64,000 bases of DNA, from assembly GCF_014384885.1 (NCBI RefSeq), contig NZ_JACRST010000001.1:372001-436000 (forward strand), read 5' to 3'. Positions 8,975-17,728 of the stretch are shown here, piece by piece; within the stretch, counting starts at the first letter, position 1, and every line of letters begins with the position of its first letter. The notes under the pieces are model-generated. The model saw nothing but the letters and a program-made list of their open reading frames with translations. It did no database searches and was not told the origin of the DNA. The DNA comes from Ligaoa zhengdingensis (GTDB lineage: Bacteria > Bacillota > Clostridia > Oscillospirales > Ruminococcaceae). Both the position numbers and the translations under genes were made by a program.

Positions 8975-9097
8975 ATGGCCACGCTTCTGGAACTGTTACT
9001 GCGCAGCAATTTTCGATGCGGACGAATGCTGAACTCCCGGGCACTGGATTTGGCCGGGTGGGTTGGCATACCCGTCACTCACTCTATTATGATTTGA
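8975..9097 (+). CDS. Putative 40-residue leader peptide upstream of metY
   Basis: A short frame with an AGGAGG ribosome site at ideal spacing (8 bp) encodes MATLLELLLRSNFRCGRM and so on, ending HSIMI-stop. An earlier ATG at 8968 is too close to the ribosome site. The frame holds one Cys codon (residue 15) followed closely by Met18, and a second internal Met at 39. It lies between a good promoter and an intrinsic terminator that precedes metY, the layout of a translation-coupled attenuator. Hairpins that could alternate overlap its second half: CCCGG with CCGGG, then CGGGT with ACCCG. I recognise no known family. Function as a sensor of cysteinyl- or methionyl-tRNA supply is inference. Confidence 0.5.
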   Translation: MATLLELLLRSNFRCGRMLNSRALDLAGWVGIPVTHSIMI

Positions 9098-9126
9098 TAC
9101 GATCATGCATGGCCATATCTCTTTGT

Positions 9127-9155
9127 CCGGGAGCGAGTGTCGCCCCGGTTTTTTT
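9127..9155 (+). terminator. Attenuator-like terminator before metY
   Basis: CCGGG-A-GCGA, loop GTG, TCGC-CCCGG, then seven T. It stands 30 bp after the leader-peptide stop and 36 bp before the metY ATG, inside the transcribed leader, so it can only act as a conditional terminator if metY uses the upstream promoter. Confidence 0.75.
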
Positions 9156-9190
9156 GTATCCAAAAATAAAAAATAAAAGAGGTATCCACC

Positions 9191-10477
9191 ATGAGTAGCA
9201 ATTATAAATTCGAGACTTTACAGCTTCATGTCGGCCAGGAACAGCCTGACCCCGCTACTGATTCCCGCGCAGTTCCTATTTACCAGACCACTTCCTATGT
9301 GTTTCGCAACTCTGCTCATGCGGCGGCTCGTTTCGGGTTGGCAGATTCCGGAAACATCTACGGCCGACTGACCAACTCCACCCAGGATGTCTTGGAAAAA
9401 CGCATTGCAGCTTTAGAGGGTGGCGTGGCGGCCCTGGCCCTGGCATCTGGCGCTGCCGCTATCACCTACACCATCGAGGCATTGGCCCGTGCTGGCGACC
9501 ACATTGTGGCTCAGAAGACCATATACGGCGGCAGTTACAATCTGCTGGCTCACACGCTTCCCCAGTACGGCATCACCGCCACTTTTGTCGATGCCCATGA
9601 CCTATCGGAGGTGGAAACCGCCATCCGACCCAACACCAAGGCCATCTACCTGGAGACCTTGGGCAACCCCAATTCTGATATTCCGGATATCGATGCCATT
9701 GCCGCTATCGCTCACAAGCACGGCTTGCCCCTGGTGATTGACAACACCTTTGGTACCCCCTATTTGATCCGCCCCATCGAACACGGCGCGGATATCGTGG
9801 TCCATTCCGCCACCAAGTTCATCGGCGGTCACGGTACGACTTTGGGCGGCGTCATCGTGGATTCCGGCCGGTTCGACTGGAAGGCCAGCGGCAAGTATGC
9901 CCCCATTGCGGAACCCAATCCCAGCTATCACGGCGTGTCCTTTGTGGATGCCGCTGGTCCCGCGGCTTTTGTTACTTACATCCGCGCCATTTTGCTTCGC
10001 GACACCGGCGCTGCGATCTCGCCCTTCAATGCTTTCCTGCTGCTCCAGGGCGTGGAGACCCTCTCCCTGCGCCTGGAACGCCATGCTGAAAACACCAAGA
10101 AGGTGGTGGATTTCCTGGCAAATCATCCACAGGTGGATCATGTGAACCATCCTTCCCTGCCTGACCACCCCGATCACGCACTGTATCAGAAATATTTCCC
10201 ACATGGCGGCGGCTCCATCTTTACCTTTGAGATCAAGGGCGGCCAGGAAGAGGCGCACAAGTTCATCGACAACTTGGAGATTTTCTCTCTGCTGGCCAAT
10301 GTGGCGGACGTGAAGTCTCTGGTCATTCATCCAGCCACTACCACTCACTCCCAGCTTTCTCCTGAAGAACTGCTGGATCAGGGCATCAAGCCCAATACCA
10401 TCCGTTTGTCCATCGGTACCGAGCATATTGATGATATCCTTGCTGACTTGGAGAAGGGCTTTGCCGCTGTGGGGTAA
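9191..10477 (+). CDS. metY: O-acetylhomoserine aminocarboxypropyltransferase
   Basis: 428 residues of the Cys/Met-metabolism PLP family. The pyridoxal lysine is Lys209 in HSATKFIGGHGTT. The YGRLTNST segment near residue 57 and the long C-terminal AHKFIDNLEIFSLLANVAD stretch place it with MetY (direct sulfhydrylation of O-acetylhomoserine to homocysteine) rather than cystathionine synthases. Length is typical. The ATG follows a modest AGAGG site. It sits behind its own leader peptide and terminator, just downstream of the MetH operon. It supplies homocysteine to MetH. Confidence 0.93.
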   Translation: MSSNYKFETLQLHVGQEQPDPATDSRAVPIYQTTSYVFRNSAHAAARFGLADSGNIYGRLTNSTQDVLEKRIAALEGGVAALALASGAAAITYTIEALARAGDHIVAQKTIYGGSYNLLAHTLPQYGITATFVDAHDLSEVETAIRPNTKAIYLETLGNPNSDIPDIDAIAAIAHKHGLPLVIDNTFGTPYLIRPIEHGADIVVHSATKFIGGHGTTLGGVIVDSGRFDWKASGKYAPIAEPNPSYHGVSFVDAAGPAAFVTYIRAILLRDTGAAISPFNAFLLLQGVETLSLRLERHAENTKKVVDFLANHPQVDHVNHPSLPDHPDHALYQKYFPHGGGSIFTFEIKGGQEEAHKFIDNLEIFSLLANVADVKSLVIHPATTTHSQLSPEELLDQGIKPNTIRLSIGTEHIDDILADLEKGFAAVG

Positions 10478-10534
10478 AAGCGGAAGCGGCCCTATTCGGT
10501 AGTTTATAACCAGGGCGTTTATTCTCAGAGCAGT

Positions 10535-10565
10535 AAAAAGCCAGTAGAAGAATTCCCCTACTGGC
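10535..10565 (-). terminator. Terminator of the Rrf2 gene
   Basis: GCCAGTAG/CTACTGGC stem with a TTTTTA tail in the minus direction. It also lies downstream of metY and may block read-through from that side less efficiently. Confidence 0.75.
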
Positions 10566-10581
10566 CCCTTGCCCCTAAAGG

Positions 10582-11013
10582 CTAAATTACATAAAAATCT
10601 CCCGCTGTACCTGATTTCATCAAGTCAGTAATCGTAATACCATCCAGATATTCGTTAATGATCTTGGCAAGGCCCTGCCACATCGCAAGTGTGCGGCATT
10701 CTGCCATATGTGGACAGGATTCCGGCCCCTGATCGATGCAGGATACCGGCGCCAGTGAATCTTCTGTCAAGCGGAGAATGCCACCCACTGTGTATAAATC
10801 AGGCGACTTCGTCAGCTTATAACCGCCCCCCTTACCGCGCAGACCGCTCAAGAGGTTCGCTTTGACAAGGAGCTTGACGATACTCTCCAGATATTTTTCT
10901 GAGATGTCCTGACGCCTGGCAACTTCCTTCAATGGGATATATCCCTCGATCTGATGCTCCGCAAGATCAATCATAACCCGCAGCGCATACCGGCCCTTCG
11001 TAGAAATCAGCAT
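10582..11013 (-). CDS. Rrf2-family transcriptional regulator (cysteine metabolism type)
   Basis: The start used is the ATG behind GGGGGAGG, giving 143 residues (MLISTKGRYALRVM); longer in-frame starts lack a ribosome site. Residues 1-60 form the winged helix typical of Rrf2 (ARRQDISEKYLESI, then GLRGKGGGYKL). Three cysteines, Cys92, Cys100 and Cys106 (C-x7-C-x5-C), lie where IscR has its Fe-S ligands (C-x5-C-x5-C), so an Fe-S or redox sensor is possible. It is divergent from cysK and next to metY, the arrangement of CymR-like regulators. I infer control of cysK and metY. Confidence 0.85.
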   Translation of the reverse strand: MLISTKGRYALRVMIDLAEHQIEGYIPLKEVARRQDISEKYLESIVKLLVKANLLSGLRGKGGGYKLTKSPDLYTVGGILRLTEDSLAPVSCIDQGPESCPHMAECRTLAMWQGLAKIINEYLDGITITDLMKSGTAGDFYVI

Positions 11014-11034
11014 TTTGTAACCTCCCCCATTAAA

Positions 11035-11059
11035 CCTATTATACCGCATGGTTAATAGG
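11035..11059. promoter_or_regulatory. Inverted repeat over the Rrf2 promoter
   Basis: CCTATTA (11035-11041) and TAATAGG (11053-11059), 11 bp apart, overlap the minus-strand -10 TATAAT of the regulator gene. A -35-like TTGATT lies 18 bp upstream of that -10. Autoregulation by the Rrf2 protein is inferred. A further CCTATT half-site stands near 11176, upstream of cysK. Confidence 0.4.
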
Positions 11060-11248
11060 AAAATCAACGATATCCCCTGAAAAAGGCTTGCATTTCTTGA
11101 TAAATGGTGTTTATTAAGCATACCATGCGCTAAATTTACTAGAAAAGTCAGTATAAAAGTGATGATTTGCTTATCCCTATTTCGATGTTATTCATTGGGG
11201 TAGCGGTTAACAATTACAAAAACAGCATGCTATTAGGAGGAATTGACA

Positions 11249-12181
11249 ATGAGCAATATCTACACTTCTGCCGACCAGCTGATCGGTAAGACCCCGCTGT
11301 TGGAGCTCGTCCACATTGAACAAAATGAAGCTCTCGAGGCCAATATTCTCGGTAAGCTCGAATACTTCAATCCTGCAGGGTCCGTCAAAGACCGCATTGC
11401 CAAGGCAATGATCGACGATGCTGAGGCCAACGGAAAGCTGAAACCAGGCTCCGTTATTATCGAGCCCACATCCGGTAACACCGGTATCGGTCTAGCTTCT
11501 GTAGCTGCTGCCCGAGGGTACCGTATCATTATTGTCATGCCGGAAACCATGAGCGTGGAGCGCCGCCAGTTGATGAAGGCTTATGGCGCCGAACTGGTGT
11601 TGACTGAAGGCATCAAAGGCATGAAGGGGGCCATTGCCAAGGCGGATGAACTGGCGAAAGAGATCCCCAACAGCTTCATCCCTGGTCAGTTCGTGAATCC
11701 CGCTAACCCTGCTATCCATAAAGCCACTACCGGTCCTGAAATTTGGGAAGACACCGACGGCAAGGTGGATATTTTTGTGGCGGGTGTTGGTACCGGTGGC
11801 ACGATTACCGGCGTAGGCGAATACCTTAAGAGCCAAAATCCCGATATCAAAATTGTAGCGGTGGAACCAGCAGATTCTCCTGTTTTGAGCCAGGGGACGG
11901 CCGGTGCACATAGGATTCAAGGCATTGGCGCAGGTTTTATACCTGATGTGCTAAACACGGGAGTCTATGATGAGATCATTCCTGTAACCAACGATGACGC
12001 CTTTGCCACTGGCAAAAAAATCGGTAAAGCCGAGGGCATTTTGGTGGGTATCTCCTCAGGCGCCGCAGTGTGGGCAGCCATCGAACTTGCCAAACGACCC
12101 GAGAACAAGAATAAGACCATCGTGGCTCTGCTGCCGGATACCGGTGATCGTTATCTCTCTACTCCGCTTTTTGCCGACTAA
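11249..12181 (+). CDS. cysK: Cysteine synthase A
   Basis: 310 residues. The PLP lysine is Lys47 in GSVKDRIA, and the substrate loop TSGNTGIGLA and phosphate loop GTGGT-ITG are intact. The ATG is 8 bp after AGGAGG; a TTG two codons earlier is less likely. The enzyme makes cysteine from O-acetylserine and sulfide. It is divergent from the Rrf2 regulator and followed by a strong terminator, then by the left attachment site of the mobile elements. Confidence 0.95.
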   Translation: MSNIYTSADQLIGKTPLLELVHIEQNEALEANILGKLEYFNPAGSVKDRIAKAMIDDAEANGKLKPGSVIIEPTSGNTGIGLASVAAARGYRIIIVMPETMSVERRQLMKAYGAELVLTEGIKGMKGAIAKADELAKEIPNSFIPGQFVNPANPAIHKATTGPEIWEDTDGKVDIFVAGVGTGGTITGVGEYLKSQNPDIKIVAVEPADSPVLSQGTAGAHRIQGIGAGFIPDVLNTGVYDEIIPVTNDDAFATGKKIGKAEGILVGISSGAAVWAAIELAKRPENKNKTIVALLPDTGDRYLSTPLFAD

Positions 12182-12205
12182 ACAAGTCTCTTTTATTTTT
12201 GAAGA

Positions 12206-12250
12206 AAACCCGCAAAGCCCTATAATACAGGGGTTTGCGGGTTTCTTTGA
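12206..12250 (+). terminator. Terminator of cysK
   Basis: 16-bp stem AAACCCGCAAAGCCCT with AGGGGTTTGCGGGTTT (one mismatch), followed by CTTTGATT. It abuts the left attachment core. Confidence 0.85.
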
Positions 12251-12262
12251 TTATTCCCACTC
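12251..12262. repeat. Attachment core, left copy
   Basis: TTATTCCCACTC, identical to the cores at 24085 and at the 3' end of guaA (33187). It marks the left junction of the first element with the host chromosome, right after the cysK terminator. Confidence 0.8.
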
Positions 12263-12365
12263 GCCGAATGAAATCCTTTTCTAAACTTTTTTGTATAGCG
12301 GATTTGATTCGGTGTTATTTATTTTGATACAGATTATCCTTATCCTATGGTCTATCCGAAATTCT

Positions 12366-12397
12366 GCTATCAAAAAGCTATCACCCCGGTGCTATCA
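12366..12397. repeat. Candidate integrase arm-type sites, left end of IME1
   Basis: Three GCTATCA copies (12366-12372, 12377-12383, 12391-12397) about 110 bp inside the left core. The same heptamer occurs at the right end at 23989-23995 and 24000-24006. The rest of the 240 bp between the core and the first gene holds nothing else I can recognise. Confidence 0.6.
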
Positions 12398-12502
12398 ACG
12401 ATTATTCTTGATAAGGCTGTGCGGGTGGCTTGGATGTATTATAGCATATATTCAGGTGCTTTTCCAGATGAAACCCGATTTCTACAAAGTATTCCTTTAT
12501 CA

Positions 12503-13369
12503 CTAAAATGGGACTTCGCTGTCCGGGTCCACGAACAATTCACCTTTTCCCCAAGGAATTGTTTCGACTGCCTTGCTCTTCTCTATGTTATCAATAAACA
12601 TGAGTGTGTTTGCAATTACCTTAATCGCATACTCGGCTTCTGCCTTTTGCAAAAGTTGATTAGGATGAGCAGCACTTTTGCTATTTCTTAAATCATTGTA
12701 TTTGGTGAAGATGTTGATGGTATTCCTTATTGCTACCACACAAAATTCGGATTCAAAGTAATTCTCTCGTTCATACCATCCTTTTAGTTTGGCAACAAGA
12801 GAATCAAGCGAATAATGATCGCCTTTTTCGTCAGCAATAGCAATTTCGTGTTTCTGGCAGATTTCTCGTATATACTTAGTCGCAAATGTATGGAGCTGAT
12901 CTATGACCAATTCAGGCTTTCCTGCTTGGACATTTGACTCTATGTCACTTAATATTAGTTTTAGATCTGTAGATTCTTGTGCCGGTAAAGAAACTTCCGA
13001 TGTTGATTGGAGCCGTTTAATTATATCTTCAACCTGCCGATAGTCATAACTATCTTCATCGCTCCAATAATCAGTTCCCATTGCGAAACAAAAGTATTCA
13101 GACAATGAGCGCAAAAGCTTAGCAACAATTTGTGGGTTACAATCGCTTCAAATTTTCTCTACACATTTTTGCTGCGATAAATCTTTATATGGTTTATCTT
13201 TGTAAATATCTATACCGCAAGAGTCAAGAATCAGTTGATGCGTAGTATTTTTGTTGTAAGTACCTCTATCGCTCCAAAACTTGAAGATATACCCACCAGA
13301 TATTCCAAACAACCGACAGATTATTTGTTTTTCTATGAATGAAAGTGTACTGATATTATTTTGCCTCAT
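12503..13369 (-). pseudogene. Abortive-infection (Abi_C-type) protein interrupted by an in-frame TGA
   Basis: Two pieces lie in the same frame, separated by a single TGA at 13148-13150 (revcomp). The upstream piece (73 residues) has the ELF/LFG-ISGGYIF and IDIYKDK features of the N-terminus of Abi_C proteins. The downstream piece (from SDCNPQIVAKLLRSL onward) includes the C-terminal domain: VAIRNTINIFTKYNDLRN, then NQLLQKAEAEYAIKVIANTLMFID. Read through, it is a single protein of about 288 residues. It is the last gene of the restriction operon, so it was probably an accessory anti-phage gene. The TGA is most likely a nonsense mutation; the second piece has no good ribosome site of its own. 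Confidence 0.75.
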
Positions 13370-13396
13370 TTCTTTAGTGGCATGGTAAACTTCGGC

Positions 13397-15409
13397 TTAT
13401 TCTATAGAAAGTAAGCCGTCTGTAAACGCAGCCGGGTATGACAATCTCATAATAACTTTCTGGAACACAATGACATACGCATAAACCGTACCATCGCCAA
13501 ACCGATCATGTAGCAGACTTTTACCATCAGGGCAGAAACTCACCTCATCGGGTAACGATCTCAGATACGGCAACTCAACCGTTTTGGCAGGACATTCAGG
13601 AAAATTGGCCTCAAGCGCAACAACTTGTCCCTCTCCAAATGTTACATGGCGCACAATGGCCCCAGCCGGAACAAGAGGTGCTTCGGAGCCGCTGTGGGCA
13701 ACAATTCCGTGGGTGATTTCAAGCGACTTTTCGGCAACAGTGGAGTCAATATACTGCTTCCAAGCTGGAGCCTCCAAAATATCTCTCCGGGATTCGCATT
13801 TTACAATCAAATCTCTGAGCTTTTCTGGAGTTGCCTTGTCCGCTTCAAACATTGCTACAAAGTATTTCTGGAACTGTCCCAATGTCAGCGGTACAATATC
13901 CAGTCGTTGCTTTACATCGCCCTTTGCATACCAAATGCCGTGTCTGAAAGTTTCTGCCGTATTGGTGTCGATACGAACAGCAATGAACATACCATAGACG
14001 GGCTTATCATATTTCAGAACAGCGTCAGATACATGGCGTCTGACAGGCTCACCCTCCATTGCCTCTTGACGGGAGGATGTGGACATAGTCACTTCTGTCA
14101 AAATGGTGAAATCGTTAAATTCGCAATACAGATCACCTTTGCCGCCGCCAGCAGCCGAAACAGGCATAAAGTCAGAATCCAGCTTGAATCCACGGACTTC
14201 ATACGGCTTATTGACCATGTGATCAATCGCCAAGGCCGCACGCCAGAGTGTCCATTCGAGGTAGGCGGGAGTTTCATCCTTGGGAACTTCTATGGCGTTA
14301 TCTTCGTCATATACTAACTTCCCGCCGCCCTTTATCAGTAGAGTCATATAATCTCTGATTTCTTCCCACTGGTTGCACTGATCGATGGCATACTGAATTT
14401 CGTCCGTCTGAGCAAGGATATTTTCAAGTCTCTGCCGTGCAATATTGATTTCCGCAGGAGTATTCAGAGGCAGATCGGAGATGTCAAAGAGAATATGGCG
14501 CTCCTTCATCTGTTTGATGAGATCATCCAACAGGGATTTAGCGACATCCACACTATCTGTGGGCAAAGGCGCACCAGCGCAGAGCAATTTATACTGTTCC
14601 ATAATAGGTTCTGCGTTTGCGGTAGACTTTGCAAGTTTTTCTGCCAAGACATGCTTTGTGGGTACGATTATTAGACCTCTGCCTTTGCGCTGAAGCACGC
14701 CAGAAATGCGGAGGTATCTCATATTCATGTCGCTGTAATCCAAGAAATTATCTGGCTTTTTGTCGTAACTTTCGCCTCGTTTGGCAATCTCTTTTTTATC
14801 AAATGGGCGCTTCGCCGGAGCAGCAGCTCTACGCTTTCGCAAATCAAGAATGTTGTCTACCACTTCTTTCAAACTATAGCTGGGATTTGTGGTATGACCC
14901 CAAAGGGCAAATTCGATTCGGCTAAGTTCAGATGAACCTGTCCGCTTTTCAAGTTCCAGCATGATTGCCAAGAGCCATCTCAGAGGAGAGAAGTAATGTA
15001 CGCCATCCGGCATGGGAAATTGCTCCACGCTCATAGCCCGGAGATAACATTCCTGCACCGCAGGATATGTATCTGCTTTTAAGAACGACCTACCAAAAGG
15101 TGTAATATCGTCAAGTGGACCTAAATCTTCTTGCCGACCATCTTTCTTCTGAATCTGAGGATAGATCAGGCCGTTTTTTGCAAACATCAACCTCCATTTA
15201 CGAGCGTGGCTGCCAGATCTGTCCTTGCCCTCCTCGTTTTGAATAATGCCTTTTTCATCGAGCAGATTCATAAATCCAAGTTCGTTATCACGGCCATGAA
15301 GATGCCCAACAAATGCGGAGTTGGCAAATACGGAAAAACCTTCTTGGATTCGATTGGGATTACGCAGACCAGTATTGCCCACCAGCCATATTTTGATTTG
15401 TTCGCTCAT
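13397..15409 (-). CDS. AlwI-family type II restriction endonuclease
   Basis: 670 residues from the ATG after AGGGGG (MSEQIKIWLVGNTG). The N-terminal WLVGNTGLRNPNRI with a helical region, and a C-terminal core with GKGDLYCEFNDFTILTEVT (Asp, Glu and Glu spaced like a PD-ExK site), match the AlwI restriction-enzyme family. AlwI itself recognises the asymmetric GGATC and cuts outside it. The 14-bp space from the adjacent fused adenine methyltransferase, which has two catalytic domains as needed for an asymmetric site, supports this. The C-terminal 110 residues look like an appended small beta domain (VRHVTFGEGQVVALE, HDRFGDGTV). Specificity for GGATC is inferred. Confidence 0.82.
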   Translation of the reverse strand: MSEQIKIWLVGNTGLRNPNRIQEGFSVFANSAFVGHLHGRDNELGFMNLLDEKGIIQNEEGKDRSGSHARKWRLMFAKNGLIYPQIQKKDGRQEDLGPLDDITPFGRSFLKADTYPAVQECYLRAMSVEQFPMPDGVHYFSPLRWLLAIMLELEKRTGSSELSRIEFALWGHTTNPSYSLKEVVDNILDLRKRRAAAPAKRPFDKKEIAKRGESYDKKPDNFLDYSDMNMRYLRISGVLQRKGRGLIIVPTKHVLAEKLAKSTANAEPIMEQYKLLCAGAPLPTDSVDVAKSLLDDLIKQMKERHILFDISDLPLNTPAEINIARQRLENILAQTDEIQYAIDQCNQWEEIRDYMTLLIKGGGKLVYDEDNAIEVPKDETPAYLEWTLWRAALAIDHMVNKPYEVRGFKLDSDFMPVSAAGGGKGDLYCEFNDFTILTEVTMSTSSRQEAMEGEPVRRHVSDAVLKYDKPVYGMFIAVRIDTNTAETFRHGIWYAKGDVKQRLDIVPLTLGQFQKYFVAMFEADKATPEKLRDLIVKCESRRDILEAPAWKQYIDSTVAEKSLEITHGIVAHSGSEAPLVPAGAIVRHVTFGEGQVVALEANFPECPAKTVELPYLRSLPDEVSFCPDGKSLLHDRFGDGTVYAYVIVFQKVIMRLSYPAAFTDGLLSIE

Positions 15410-15423
15410 ACGAAGGCCCCCTA

Positions 15424-17319
15424 TCAATATCCAACAAAAAGGTATTCCTGTACGGTATTCCTGTGGGTTTTTGCTTCATTCTGATTACCAAAGGAATATT
15501 TGTAATCTACAGGTATAACTTCTACATGAGATTTATATTTAGCCATGATCGCTACCATTTCATCCTGTGTAGGCAAGCTGTTTGAGGAATAGGACACAAT
15601 GAGGATGCTACTTGCAAACTTCTTGAACAGACGATCAAACGCATCTGCTGCACCTTTTCTGGTAGAGAATGGCGTGGGATAAGACTTGAATTTTTTCGTC
15701 TGCGTATGCTCCTGAATCTCTACGCCTTTCCAGTCACGGGCAAGTCCTTCTACAAAATGGTATCTACGGACATACTCATTATCAGAGAGCGGCGAATAAT
15801 ACGGGGGGTCGATGTATACCAAATCTGCCTGTTCCACTCTTAAATCCATTGCATCGCCCTGCTTAGAGCGATTGATTTTTCCATTGTCAAAGATGGCCTT
15901 GTTGACAGCTTCGACAGCCTCCAAAAACTGCTGTGCAAGCGTTTTCTGTAAATCCTTACGACCATCATTATATCTCTGCCCGGTGTAGGTAAAAATACCA
16001 CGAGGACGCTTTTTGGTGCAAGCACGAATCAGCGCAGTCATTGCGATGGCGTGCTTGTATTGATCTCGGATTGCAGCGATATTTGTACGCAAGGTGTCGA
16101 TCAAATCATTTTCTTCATCCGTATAATAAAGGTCTTTGAAAGTTGAAGCTACAAAATGATCGGATTCCTTATGAGCAACAAGTAATTCTTTAGCCTCATC
16201 CATTGGCAGTGTGACCGAGTTGTTCTCGATCATTGCCTTTGTAAATGTGGCAGACATCGCCATATAGTCATTGCTGACTACTGCCTTGCCCTGCGCTTTG
16301 AACATATAACCAACAATGCCAGAGCCAGAGAAAAGGTCAACAACGGTATTTACATCAAACTGTGATGCCACAGACCATATTTCAGAGAGCAGTTTGCTCT
16401 TAGACCCCATAAATCGAGTGGGAGGATATGCTGCAACCTGTTTGGGTAATGGTTGTGGGAGCAACTTAATCAAAGTGCGCTGCTTCGGAGGAATCGTAAC
16501 AATGACATCTTCACCTTTTCGAGTGCTGCCATTACAGGAAATATGGCGTTTGGTCTGAATAACATCAATCGTAAATGGTGCATACAGTTCATGTACCAGC
16601 GGGTGGTTTGAGTTTGTCAAGATAATATGGCAACCTCTTTCGTGTAAGGTCATAACCATCTTGGCAAGCTCAATATGATCTTCTTCGTAAAACTGTTCCT
16701 TTGTGTACCGCTTGAAATCGGCATACTCAGAGATTGGCAGATAGGGAGGGTCGAGGAAGATAAAGTCTCCGGCTTGAGCATAATGTTCCAGAACCAAAAG
16801 ATAATCGCCGCAAATGATGTCAGCCTTCTGCAAGGCTTTTGAGGCTGCTCTCAGACCATCTTCATCACAAATTTTAGGATTTTTATATTTTCCGTAAGGA
16901 ACATTAAACTGGCCCTGCTTATTGACACGATACAAGCCATTAAAGCAAGTCCTGTTCAGAAAGATCGTTCTTGCAGCGGCTTCTGCCTGAGGCAGTTTTG
17001 TCCAGTCCAGTTCTCGAACCGCATAGAACATTTCCGAAGTGTTTTCGTATGTTCTTAAATAACGAATAACATCTTCAACATGATTGGCAATTTGCCGATA
17101 CATATTGATAAGTTCAGGATTGCTGTCTGCAATAATTGCGTTCTCCGGCTGCAATGCAAAGAACATTGCACCGCCCCCAAAGAACGGTTCAATATACCGA
17201 CCATAAGAGGCTGGTACTTTAGGCAACAGATCACCTAACATCTGTGTCTTCCCACCAGCCCATTTCAAAACGGGCTTGGCTTGAACAGATGCTAATTTTC
17301 TAACTACTTGTTCTGCCAA
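15424..17319 (-). CDS. Fused double Dam-class adenine-N6 methyltransferase (type IIS)
   Basis: 631 residues holding two complete D12-class methyltransferases. Domain 1 (about 1-280) has KWAGGKTQML and DPPY near residue 193. Domain 2 (about 300-631) has RFMGSKSKLL, DLFSGSGIVGY and DPPYYSP near residue 515. Two adenine methyltransferases in one chain are what a type IIS system needs to protect both strands of an asymmetric site. The start is TTG, 8 bp after AAGGAGG. It follows the small regulator by 15 bp and precedes the AlwI-like nuclease, so regulator, methyltransferase and nuclease form one operon. Confidence 0.9.
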   Translation of the reverse strand: MAEQVVRKLASVQAKPVLKWAGGKTQMLGDLLPKVPASYGRYIEPFFGGGAMFFALQPENAIIADSNPELINMYRQIANHVEDVIRYLRTYENTSEMFYAVRELDWTKLPQAEAAARTIFLNRTCFNGLYRVNKQGQFNVPYGKYKNPKICDEDGLRAASKALQKADIICGDYLLVLEHYAQAGDFIFLDPPYLPISEYADFKRYTKEQFYEEDHIELAKMVMTLHERGCHIILTNSNHPLVHELYAPFTIDVIQTKRHISCNGSTRKGEDVIVTIPPKQRTLIKLLPQPLPKQVAAYPPTRFMGSKSKLLSEIWSVASQFDVNTVVDLFSGSGIVGYMFKAQGKAVVSNDYMAMSATFTKAMIENNSVTLPMDEAKELLVAHKESDHFVASTFKDLYYTDEENDLIDTLRTNIAAIRDQYKHAIAMTALIRACTKKRPRGIFTYTGQRYNDGRKDLQKTLAQQFLEAVEAVNKAIFDNGKINRSKQGDAMDLRVEQADLVYIDPPYYSPLSDNEYVRRYHFVEGLARDWKGVEIQEHTQTKKFKSYPTPFSTRKGAADAFDRLFKKFASSILIVSYSSNSLPTQDEMVAIMAKYKSHVEVIPVDYKYSFGNQNEAKTHRNTVQEYLFVGY

Positions 17320-17334
17320 TGTACTCGCCTCCTT

Positions 17335-17547
17335 TTACTTGGAATTTTCAGGAGTCAATTCCATAATATCACCAATATCGCATTGCAGTGCGGTACAGAT
17401 TTTCACCAGCACATCAGTTGTAACATTCTCGTTTTTGCCGAGCTTTGCCATGGAAGCATGACTGATTCCGGCAGCGGCACACAGGTCTTTTTTCTTCATG
17501 TCTTTGTCGATCAACAGTTTCCACAGTTTCTTATAACTAACAGCCAT
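17335..17547 (-). CDS. XRE-family regulator of the restriction operon
   Basis: A 70-residue Cro/C1-type helix-turn-helix protein (KKKDLCAAAGISHASMAKL is the recognition region). The start is the ATG after GGAGTGG; the longer frame has no ribosome site. Position at the head of the operon, ahead of the methyltransferase, suggests the role of a controller (C) protein that delays nuclease expression. Two ATTCAGC-x-AAC direct repeats upstream may be its sites. Confidence 0.8.
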   Translation of the reverse strand: MAVSYKKLWKLLIDKDMKKKDLCAAAGISHASMAKLGKNENVTTDVLVKICTALQCDIGDIMELTPENSK

Positions 17548-17582
17548 CTTTTCCACTCCATTAGCAAATCTCACGCATCGGG

Positions 17583-17650
17583 TTTGCTGAATACAATTCT
17601 GCGTTCGCTGAATTTAAGAATAGTATAGCACATTTTGATTCATAGCTCAA
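17583..17650 (-). promoter_or_regulatory. Restriction operon promoter with paired direct repeats
   Basis: On the minus strand TTGAGC and TATACT are spaced 17 bp (17645-17650 and 17622-17627). Downstream of the -10 lie ATTCAGCGAA (17604-17613) and ATTCAGCAAA (17583-17592), 21 bp apart, which is two helical turns. This fits binding by the operon's own XRE protein. Confidence 0.5.
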
Positions 17651-17688
17651 TAGTGAAATTGTAAACTCTCATTCAGTCAAATAGAAAC

Positions 17689-17718
17689 GCCACCCGCAGA
17701 ATTTCTCCCACGGGTGGC
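17689..17718 (-). terminator. Terminator between the mobilization and restriction operons
   Basis: GCCACCCG/CGGGTGGC stem followed on the minus strand by GTTTCTATTT, directly after the small conserved gene. Confidence 0.7.
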
Positions 17719-17728
17719 GGATGTAGGA

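Noticed and set aside
13148..13150. Selenocysteine at the TGA in the abortive-infection gene
   Set aside because: No stem-loop of SECIS type seen just downstream, and Abi_C proteins are not known selenoproteins; nonsense mutation is simpler.
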